In this document: positions 41,401 to 53,400 of the stretch, piece by piece | How positions within the stretch are numbered: the first letter of the stretch is position 1 | How the letters are laid out: each line of letters starts with the position of its first letter | DNA from: Epiperipatus broadwayi | Lineage: Eukaryota; Onychophora; Udeonychophora; Euonychophora; Peripatidae | DNA: 64,000 nucleotides | Direction: 5' to 3' | Assembly: GCA_028023455.1 (NCBI GenBank) | Contig: JAQFVV010012446.1 | Location: forward strand, 7,193,501 to 7,257,500 | The notes under the pieces: model-generated | Told to the model about the DNA's origin: nothing | Databases searched by the model: none | The model's input: the letters and a program-made list of their open reading frames with translations, nothing else | Translations under genes and position numbers: made by a program

Positions 41401-44400
41401 TTGGGGACATGAAGATTTTGAAGGATTCATCTGTGTATGATTTTTAATAATGAATATGCGGACGTGGCTTGATTACATAATTTATCAACTGAGTGATGAA
41501 TAGAATATTATAAAGGCGGTTGTAGAGCCACTAAACACTGGTTTATAACAATGTTAAAATTCTTTCAGATAGGAGGAAATTTGTCTGTGTCATCACATTT
41601 TTTGATACAATTTGGTCTTCTTAGTATCTCAATGGATTCTCTGATCTTACATTAGTAGAGAGTGTCACAACTGGATAGGATCCTGGTATGTATTAGAGAA
41701 ATCAATATTGTGATCTGAATTCATAGCATGTTCATCTCTTCTAATATTGATGCAATAATTGCTCGGACCTACATAAGAACCTTTACAAACACCACATAAA
41801 ATTTCATAAACTCCATGAACTTCAAGAGGGATTGACTCTTTGGACTAAAAGAAATGAACATGCTAATGCAGTTAAACAATAACCATCATCATCAGAACAC
41901 TCACTCCATGCTACGGATTCAGGTCACAATATTGATTTCTCAAATACTAGGATCCTATCCAGATGTGACACTTTCTATCAATGTAAGATCAGAGAAACCA
42001 TTGAGATGCTAAAAAGACCAAATTGTATCAATACATGTGATGACACATGCAAACTTCCTCTTATTTGGAATTTTTTTTAAAAAAACATTACTCTAAAAAT
42101 TTTGACTTTTATCTCCCCCCCCCCCCAATTTTATATATCTATTTTTCTATTGGTGGAACTTTAACATTGTTATAAAACAGTATTTATAATATTCTAATCA
42201 GCACCCAGTTGATGGCTTGTGTAATCCAGCTGAAACATCAATATATTCATTATCAAAATTGTACATGGATGAACCCGCAAAGTATATCATTTATTAGGTA
42301 TATTTATTTTAAAATTAAATATGCCAAAAAAAATTATGGACTTGTGAATAAAAATAAGTTTAATATACCCAAAAAATGTGTCAATTTTGTGGCATGAACT
42401 TTTTTTATGTTAAGATAATAAAAGTACAGTATTTATTAATTAATCTTTGCTAAATTTAATGTATTAGATATTTATAATACCAAAATGAAACATCATATTC
42501 CTCTGCTCATTTCCAAAATCTGCATTGGGAACAGTAATTCACTTCCGCCACAGTCATCTACTACAATTTTAAGTAAAGAACACTGGATGGCAGTGCTAGA
42601 TTTGAATCTCCAGATTAGGTCCTGGCTATTGATCTTTAGTGAGAAGCATTGATTACATAAGCTTATAATAACTGTTTTTGGATTACATTAAGTAGATTGG
42701 ATTAATGTTTCTATTGTATAAATTTATAATAGTTATTGTGCCAAAATTATTATTACTTTTTTTTGGGAGGAAAAATCAGTTCAGTCTACCTATTTCAAAC
42801 ATCAGTGACAAATAATTCAATTAAATATTGTTAATTTTGAGGAGAGGGGTCATATTTTTTTTTATTTTTAAAAAGGGTAATTTGTTACATAAATATTAAA
42901 TACAAATAAAACTTATTCACACATCTATTATATTAATATTTAGAAGCCACTAATACTTCTAGCAACTAAAGCATTAAAATTTAAGATGCTGAAAATGCAC
43001 ATTTCGATCTTTCTTCGTAAATAAAACTGCACATTACAATAGTTCCTTAAGATATTAATTTTCCATTTAATCATATTAGTATCATAACACTATAATAGTA
43101 CTAATAAATGAATTTATTCACTGATGATGAATATATTTTCAAGAACAAAATCTACATATTTGAAGATCATAACTAATTATATAAAATCAATGAAACAAGA
43201 TTAAAGATGTTTTTTTTGCTTCTACATACAGTTTACTATAATAAACTGAATAAAATCCTAGCATAATTCCAATAGATTATGATAATCATTCAGTAATAGT
43301 AATGAAAAAATCCACAAGTTTATCTTATTTTTACCAAACAATTTTAATGAGTAATAATTTAGGATTCATTTTATCATATAACCAATGATTAAATTATCAT
43401 ACTATTCAGTTATGAATATGAAATATAATTATGCAAAATCGTGGAAAAAAAAAATATCAAAAGTCGTTGTTTGACATATAACTTTATCACCATTCATTAC
43501 AAACTTGACTTACCAGTATTAACCAGAAGGTAGAACACCTGAATTCCCATCGCTAAATCAATTTCTACTCTTTGTCTTCACTTATGAAGATTTGTGATTT
43601 GAAAATTTAAAGTAAAAATGAGCTCATTGAAATAGAGCCAATGACTGTTATTAGGTCTATTGCGGATTTGTTTGGGTCCAAAATTTTACTTTTTTTTAAT
43701 ATTAATTTCAAGCTAAAAGATTGACAGTAAAAAAGCAGGAAATGATCCGGATTTGTATGAAATCACAGTTACCACTGATAACTCAAGTTTACCATAGATG
43801 ATGCTGGAGTAGAAAGACCCTTGTTAATATATATGTAGTAAGTTTTGAAAGTATAATGTTTTTATATTAACATTCCTTAATTGAGAAAACAAAACGCCTA
43901 TAATTAAGAATAAAATCGAAGCTACTATAAAGTATAGCTACTGATTTGGTATTGAGGATGTTCAATTATATATATGCAGACATGCTTAAATTCAATATTT
44001 GAGAATTTGTTGAATTTCATGCTAAACGCTTGGGAGTTAAGGGAAATTTCCACATGCTTAACTGTGCTAAATCACAAGTGCTCACTGATAAAGGCAAAAA
44101 CCAGAAACTGATCTAAGGATGCTCAATTAGTAAAAGACAAGAATATTGAACAGAGAGGAAACAATAAAGAGAAGAAAATCAGTTGATAATGGCAAATAAT
44201 TTCATTAAGGTACTTAATCATCTTGCTTCTAAGAAAAAAAAATGAAGAGACCAGGAGAATATCACCTTAAATTCAGTATTCATGAATATAAAAGTCTCAA
44301 GTTTTATTCCCATTCAGATATTTTCACTAGTCGAGCCGGCAATACCTGAAGAAGAGAGGAAAATAATACCATTTGAAACAGTATTACAGACTAACTTGTG

Positions 44401-47400
44401 TGCTATTGGTTTAAATTTTTCTAGACATTTAACTATTAATTCCGGATGATGGAAATAATCCAACATATAATTGCAGACAATATACTCCAAAATTAAAATG
44501 ATCGGCAAAACAGATCTTATTCCAATCGTACTTGCAAATTCTTTAGCAATATTTATCGACACTAAATTTCAACATATATATAAAACACTAAAATTGCTAA
44601 TTGTTATACCAATGAGGCATGGAATTCTCTTAAAGAGTACACTATGAATACATGAAAATCTACTCTTAGGTTCACTAAAAATAAGAACTAAGATTGGTTC
44701 TCATGTTTTGGTTTAGAGCAAATACCTAGCATTTTCTGTTTGGCAAAAAAAAAATAAAGACTTCAAGAACTAACGAAAGGTTTAAAAACGTTTTGTGAAT
44801 TAAAATTTCAAAGGAGATCAACTAAATGCAGTTACATTATATATTTTTTTTGATGCATGGAAAATAACATAGGGATTAAAAAAAAAAAATCATAATCCTA
44901 TTAAAACTATCAATGGCAAATCTTTTGTATAAGGGCAATAATATTTCAAGCAGGTAGAGAAAATATTTTGATCATCTTTAGACTAATGATACAAGAAGTG
45001 AGGCGACAACTTTTAATGATATATTCATTTTATCCTATATACAAAGATATCCAACTTAATGAAGTCAAAATAAGACCATATTATCTTAAAAATGAAAATA
45101 ACTGAAATAGCTTCAAAAATACTGGAATTTTTTTAGGAATATATGAACTCATGAAGTTGTGCTATCTGATCTTAAGGATACTTCTAATGTTCAAAAATAA
45201 AGGGGATAGGCCAAGAATATGCTAATTAACATGGAATATCATTTTTATTGACTACAGTAAAAATATTTCCAAGGATTTATTGAATAGATTGCTGCCAGTC
45301 ACACATGAAGGGTTTCTAGAGACTCAATATGATAGAGAAGCAAGAACTTATGGAAAATTATAAGAAAAGTATTAAAAGCAAGATTAATTTATATAATGCT
45401 ATTAGTAACTTGGTCAAGCTATTTGACTTAGTTAATTTAACACATTATGGCACTATATGAAATTAGCTGGTTATCCACAGATTCTACATGATGAAATGGT
45501 AAGAAATTTGTTAGTATTATAGATGAAAAATGTAACCACTTGAAATGAGAACAAATGTTAGACAAGAACATGTATCAATTCCAATTTTGTTTTTTATTGT
45601 TGTGGTCTTTGTAACTATTTATAAGCAGATTCATGAATCAGAAGTCAAGCTAAGATACATCTTTTATAGTGGAATTTTTAACTTGAATCAATTAAAAGCA
45701 AGATTTTTATATTTTTGGTTTCTGGACTCGCAATATGCTGATGACTATACTATTCTTGCCAATTCAAAAAATGATTGCCAAATGTACTGAATGCACCATA
45801 TAAAAATTTGGTTTGATAATTAATATTAAAAAAATCCTCAAATCCTTTATCAACCAGATATGGGGGAAAAATCCTTATAAAGATTTAGTTTGGATGATTA
45901 TCAACTTGAGAATATGAGTCAATTTAAATACCCAGTAAGCTTTTTCACACAGATTAAAGTGTTGAAGTGTAATATGGATTCCATTGTGTTTCTGCTGTTT
46001 TTAACAAATTAAAAAAAAAAAAGGATAATTCATTATAATGATAAAACTATTGTTAATTAAATTAGTTGTATAATAATTTTTTTTTTAAAATCCAATTTAC
46101 TGTATGAAACAAAGATTTGAAACTCTATTAATGTAATATAAAAACACAAAAATAAAATAAAATACAAGAATGCCTCATACAATTCTAAAAATGGGTTAGT
46201 AAGATCATAAGACCAATCAATATTTTCTTCAGCTTTCTGAATGTGAAACAATAGACTACTTTTGTAAAATCACACCTTCATCGAATTAAGCATGTGAAAT
46301 AAATATAACACCCCAAGACTTCCTAATAAAAGATTTTATTGAGAACTTAAGCATAGTTTCTATGAGAAGCAGACCCTTAAGCTATGAAGATTTTTTCAAA
46401 GACACTTTAAAACAGTGGTCTTCAACCACCGGGCCACAGAAGTTGTCTGTCAGTCCGCAGCTAGACTGGCAAGAAAGTTTATAAGAACAAAATAATGATT
46501 TTAAACTTTTAATTAATATGAACAATTTTTATTTATTTTTTCATCACATTTATTAAAAAAAAAGAAACAACAAAAATACAATAAAATCTAATCAATCATA
46601 CATAAATTAATTTGTTTTTCTATTTATCACAGGGGGGGGGGAGTCGGAAAAAGTTTTTTATTACACAAACTCCAGTTGTCTTTTGATAGCCAATCACGGC
46701 TGCTTGTCAGCGTTGTTAAAACAATAAAATGTAATGTGACTTTTTTTGATCTCTTAAATTTTTTCTACTCTCTCTTTTAATATTTCACTTTTAGTGTTTT
46801 TTTTGGGCTATAAGGCAATTTTTTTTTTTTGGCTTTAACTTTTTATTTTGGAAATAAATTTTTATTACCTTTTTTTAAAAATAAAAACCAAAAATAAGTT
46901 CTGTTTCTAACTTTTGCAAAGCATTTCTCAATACACCCCCACACCCAAAAATAAAGTAAGATCAAAATTTTGACTTTTTCAAGTTTCGTTTTCTTTTTTT
47001 TTGTTTAAAAATACGCCCACTTTTTTTTGGCCTATAAGGCAATATTTTTTTTGGCTTTATTTGTATACCGTTAAAATACTAAAACTTTTATTTTTAAAAC
47101 CAATTTCTGTTACCTTTTTTTAAAAATAAAAACAAACAAAAAATAACTTTGGTGTCTATCTTTTATCTCAGTGATGACAACGTATTTCTCAATCCCCCCT
47201 CCCCAACTTCTGCTGGTCCGCGAAATCTTATCCTTTCTTTTACTGGTCCGCAGGTGTGAAAAGGTTGAAGACCACTGCTCTAAAGAAGTGCATTGTTGAC
47301 TGTGATAGAATGCAATAGAGAACTGCAATAAACAAGTATTGAAGTTTTTTGGAAAGACAAGTTTGCTGCAAAAAGCAAAATATCAAACAAACAGAATAAT

Positions 47401-50400
47401 GGATTAATATATTCTGTACGTGAACATATTTCTGGTTCATAGACAGGCTTGTATAATGATTGCAAATTCACTTCTAGTGCATTATTATTTTTTGTCTTTC
47501 TTCTCTCTCTTGGAATGGCATTTCTTATTTGCAAGTGACTGTTCTACTGATTTCATCGTTAATCCACTCATTTTCTTTTCCCATTAATATAGATGAGAGC
47601 CTAGTCTATATAAAATGCAAATCCCTTATAAAACTATTCCTGTTTTTTTTTCAATACATTTATTCTCTCTATAAATTTTTTCCCATTTTTTCCTTCAATC
47701 ATTATTTCGTTCCAATGAATTTCCTTTTTCTACTTAAAATGTTGATTACACTGTGAATTAAATCAAACCATCTGCTTGTTTTAATACTGATATAACTATA
47801 AGCATCACCTAACTGTAAAATATAAAACAAGATACAGATGTCACCAACATAATTCTAAATTTTTAACTCGTACATTATATATCTATACTATTTTAGACTG
47901 TTACTATGGCATCTGAAGAGTGAAACAACTCAATTAAAAATCGACTATTATTAAATTATATTTGATAATTAAAAAAATTCATATATAAAATATAAGTTTA
48001 AACTTAAAATAGAATATTTATTGGTATTATTGAATCTTTGCATTCTGGAGCTCAAAATTCATGGCTTACGATTCAGCTCTCTCACTTCAGGAGCTCTAAC
48101 TTCGTGAGAACTCCATAGCAACAAACTTTTCAATTTTTTTAAATTGAATCTTCATAAAAAACAAACAATTGAAACTATTATATGTTATTAATAGTTAATA
48201 AAATAATTTATCAATTATAATAAAAGGCAACTAAGTTAGATTTTTTAATGCAATGTGAAAATTTAAATAGCAATTTTATTGGGCAATGGAACCTAAGAGA
48301 CATATATTCATGCTATAAAATCGATCGTAAAAACACCATTTAATCAAGATTGATTCACATCATAATTCGCACATATTTATTATTAGTGATTAATTTGTGG
48401 CAAACAGCAAGAAGAGATTTATAATATCAGAAATATCTAATCAAATACAAATTCATATTCAAAATGTCAAAAAGAGATTTATAATATCAGGAATATCTAA
48501 TCAAATACAGATTCACATTCAAAATGTCAACAAATCTTACAGGAACAAGTTATCCATTACATAATCGTAATCCTTCCGCCCTCGATCAGGCAAATAACAA
48601 GCTGTGAAGACTATAATAGCGTTTAAACCACTGCCATAATATCCTATAAAAAAAAAAAAATCATACAATATTAAGTTTATTACACAAATTAATGTTTTAA
48701 AAATAAATAACTATACATATGATGATTATATTTATACATACCGAAAGTTAAAAAAAAGTTAATATATCAAAATAAAAATTTGGTTTCATAAACACTTTAT
48801 TATACTGTGGTATGAAAGCAATACATATCGGATTTATTGAGCCAAAAAAAATAAGTAATAAGTTTGACATTAAAATTTTCTTCAACCGTTCTGCTTTTAG
48901 TAGGCAGCTATAATATAAATTGCCATCTAATTTGATTAAATATGAACATATAATTGATGAATTCTCATTTTCCAATTAAATATTGTAAAATAAATTTGCA
49001 ATTTGAAGTTTTCTGACCCAGATACAATGACCAAAATTTTGAAATCTAAGAATTTATCTGCTATCAATTTTAAATTTACCATGCATATTTTATAGTCGTA
49101 TGGAACTGTTTACAAATTACTTTAGTAAACACCACAATTTTAAACAAATTAATTTTGTTATTTATTATGACAACCAAAAATAAAATGTATTGCTTAAATA
49201 ACAATTAAATAAAAGATGAGTACACCTAAAAGAGAAATCATTCTTTGTTTGCAATATATTCTGAAACCGTCATATGTTACCATGGTGATATTCAATCTGT
49301 ATTCAATGTATAAAGCTAGTAACTAGATATGTGGTGATAAATTAGATGAAGTGTAAGTGTTAATGGGCAACTGCTATACATATTTATTGAAAGAAGTATC
49401 CGATAGGCAAAGAATTTTGCACAAAAAGTTCACTACAATCTTCGCCATGGAATTATCTAGAATTAAACTCACAAATGTTGTGAAGCTACAGTATTGTAAA
49501 TATTATTTAATTAAATAAAAAGATTTAAGATATAATGTGATTGCCTGTATATTGTACAACATTCTTGGCGACAGGATGAGATCTATGGGATCCAAACAAT
49601 CTAGATATTAATCTCAATTTAAGCTGATCTGCAATAGTGTGGCAGTTATTGGCATAAAACTAAGAGCATATCTGCTAAAATAGCAGCCCAACATACTTGG
49701 ACAAATTGCATTTCATTGTGGGCTCAAATGAAATAAAGGTTGAATTAAAGTTGATTATTTTGGGGATTGGGTTAACTACTTACTAGCTCTTATGATCCCA
49801 AGAAGCAATAGTAAAATCCTCTGAACTAAAGCTTTAGAAGGCAATAGAACTTCTACATGCATATTTCAACTTGCTCTAATTACAATGAAAAAGCATATAT
49901 TCATCCAGAGTAATTAAGAGGATGATGAAAAAGCAATTGATTATGCAGCCGAGCTCCAAAGGATGGATGTGTCTGCGACTATAAGTCATTTCGGGAGAAG
50001 GTGCTTAGAGATCATTTTATATGTAGTATGTGGAATCATGAACTGGAGTTAAAGCTATTAATCGATCCCAATACATTATTTGAGTCAGTCAAACAAAATA
50101 TTTGCTCCAAATGAAGTCTAAAATAAATATGATTCAACCAAAACAAAGTCAAAGAATAAACGTTTTAGTATGACTTTGAATAAGCATCATATGAAAAGTA
50201 CAACTATTAAGTTAGCAAAGAATTTGTTGTCATGGTAACAGAGCTCATCCCGCCATTCAGAGTCTACACACATATTTGTTGTTTTTGTTAATGAAAGATT
50301 CATAATGAAGTTGCTTATCTGTCAAAAAAGAAACAAGTGAACAACAGCTTGTGTAATAAAAAACAACATCTAAGAGTTACCTAGCAGAAAATTGTCAAAA

Positions 50401-53400
50401 CTATCAAAGAATATTAAACAGGTTTTATAATTTAAGATCTAATTAAGTATCAATATTTGTATAACAATAAAAAATAACATGGTTCCGTCATCCTAATTAT
50501 ATTAAGAGCTGTTGAGCAAAAACAAACAGAAATCAAAAGCTGGATCTCTGACTGACTGATAAATTAATAATCAACTACCAGGGCAAATTAATTAAGCACT
50601 TGGGAGAACCAGAAATAGCACTTCAGAGGCTCTAAATGCATAGGTCTATCATTATTAGTATGCTATAAAAAAAGTATTTCAACTTAATAGGTCATAATTG
50701 GTTCAAGCCCCTGGGCTATTCTTTAGTCAGTGTTATTTATTATAATCATATACATTAGCTATATTATATAGATTTCAGCCAGGGTTAAGCTATTATTTCT
50801 ATATAAATATATATATATTAATAATAATTACATATAAAAGGTCTTTTCAGGCATATGGTTTTGTGCTCTTTTCAAATGTTAAGCACTATTTTAACATTAA
50901 CCAATTACTGTTCACAGAACACCATCTAAGATTCTATAATGGAAGTAATAACAACATTAACAGTGTAAATTAAATCTTAATTAAAGTAATAAATCTTAAA
51001 AAAAAAAAAAATTAAGCCAAATTATCTGAGTCAAGCTTGGGTGTTGGCTAGGAATATCCATCAGTCTATACATTAATAACAAAAATAAAGCTAAGTATAT
51101 TGCTCTCTATGTTAAGAACCAATTGGAAAAGTTACAAGTTGATGAGGTTATATAATCCATCCATAGTATACATTAGTAAAAACAACAACAACAAAGGGTT
51201 ACCCATTTGTGATGATTATCGATGCATGTTAAATAAAGCTCTAGTACTCAATAATTATGCCACATTTTCTATTAAAACAAATTCCCTCTAGTAGATGTTA
51301 AGAGTATTTTCAAAAATCAACTTCAAGCATGCTTACATTCAATCACTGGTTGACAATGAGACCTCAATAGTACCAACTATTATCACACGCAAATAATTTT
51401 ATTAAATCAATAAATTACCATTTGGAATCTCATTAAACCCAGTCATATTCTAGAGATTGGTCGATCAACTTGCTACTAAAAAACTACATGAATACTGCTG
51501 CTACTTCCTACCTGAAGAATACCTGAGAATAGGGGGCAACTCTTGGAAACTACCAGAAAACTTTTTAATAGATTTAAGAAATCAGATATTAAAATAAATC
51601 CTCCTAATGATATACTCGAGGTCAAAGAAATAATATTTCTTAGTTAAACGATAATAGTGCAGATAATATTTCCCACCAAAACTAAAGCAACTCTATAATT
51701 AAGCAAAAATCTTCATGAACAAAAAGAGGCTCTAGAACTCACTAACTATAACAAAGATCTCATTCAGTACAAAACTGAGTTATCAAACTATTATATCAGC
51801 AGCTTGTTTAAAAAGCATAATGAAAATGGGGCTATAATCAAAACCAAACTGTTACCAAATTTAAGAAATTAATAGCCAATTCAAATAAATTATTTTATGA
51901 TGATTCAAAATTAGAGTTGATGCTTACACATGACCTTTGTGTTTGATTTGCTGAAATAAATATGGGCATGACGAAAGGTCTGGCATTAGTTACAGACATT
52001 AGAAAATTCCATGAATACATTTATGAAAGATTGTGCATGTTAGAAATGAACTATAAACCACTCCTAAGTTTTTCTCAAAGTTGAACAAGGTCTTCCACAG
52101 CATATCTTACCTCATATGCTGATATCGTTTAATTTTTTGAATGCTTATGAATTCAAAATATAATATATACAGGTAAAAAAAAATCTCCCATGCTGATGCA
52201 CTTTTTTGACTGCATGATAACATGATTGAATTGATAAATAGCAACCAGATAAAAAGTAAAGATAGCTTGCTAGATGACAAACAATGTCAGGTATCAACTT
52301 CTAAACAAATGGATATGCAGAAGATGGATAGTTGTCAAGCCATCAAATGTACATAGAAGCCTTTTGTACAAAAAGGCACATGCTACCCATTGGGAATAAA
52401 TGTATTTTATAGGACAGTTGTTCTAAGTCACAAACAAAATTTAAGTTTGTTGCAATCATGGTCACCCAGGCATGAACAGAATGAAGATGCTAGCTAGGTC
52501 ATATGTATGGTAGCCTGTTTAGACACCGAATCACAGGTTTACCAATGTTAATTAAATCAATAGGATACCTAAGAGATAATTCTTGGCCTTATACATAGAA
52601 TCTTGAAAGAGACTTCACATAGACCATGCATGTCCTTGGCAAGAAACAATTTCTTATTGTCCTTGATGCTTTTTCTGAGCAGTTAAAAATAGGAGAATTT
52701 CCTTCTTTCAACATATCAGCCACTACTGCAGTACTAAGAAAGTTATTTACTATGCATTTACTATACAACTTTTACATTTGTCCAACTTTTGTGTACAAAA
52801 ATCTATTAAACATATCTTTATACAACCCTTCCACCCAGAAAACAATATCCAAATTGGATGGATACTGCAAAAGGCAAAGAACAGACTATATAAACATCGG
52901 CAGATGATCGAAACACCTTCAACTATCCATAATAAACATCAGCTAAAATGTTAACGGATCGCACGCTAGGAAATAAATTTATCTACTCTCAAACCCAATG
53001 CATACAATAAACAACATGATACAGCAAATGATAACTACTTCAAAGTAGAGTAAAAGATATTATGACATATATATTTGGAGGAAAACTGGACACTAGCTAC
53101 TGTGATTGCAAATAGAGATTAGCATTTTCTAATAGCGAAGATTGCGGAAAGTCAAATCGACAGCTGTATTACAGACATCAATTACACGTTCATTATTATA
53201 GATCTGAAGTATCAAACAGAAAATATATCCAGCCAATCAATGAAGATCATCAACCAATACTTTCCATAAGCAACTGATAAAATACAGACCAATCAGAAGA
53301 TGCTCCAGCCCATGAGAAAAGAAACATCGGATATTTCTGCAACCAGAGAAGATGCTAGACTTACTAAAAAAAAGCATCAGAAGACACCGAACTCTATCCA

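Larger units (their letters stand above)
41281..48540 (-). other. Intron B-C of the BNIP2-like gene (7.3 kb)
   Basis: Besides the listed elements, 42240-43980 and 44150-45080 are AT-rich with no recognisable gene, and 42115-42126 is a 12-base C run. At 44085-44130 (plus) CACTGATAAAGGC...ACCAGAAACTGATC resembles a decayed hammerhead core. The open frames here are short and unsupported. Confidence 0.75.

Noticed and set aside
43120-43170. CACTGATGATGAATATATT as a ribozyme
   Set aside because: There is no pairing stem II, and the later AACAAAA does not fit the GAAA position.
45732-45745. CTGATGA as a hammerhead core
   Set aside because: It is the codon string for the YADD box of the LINE reverse transcriptase, with no GAAA or stems behind it.
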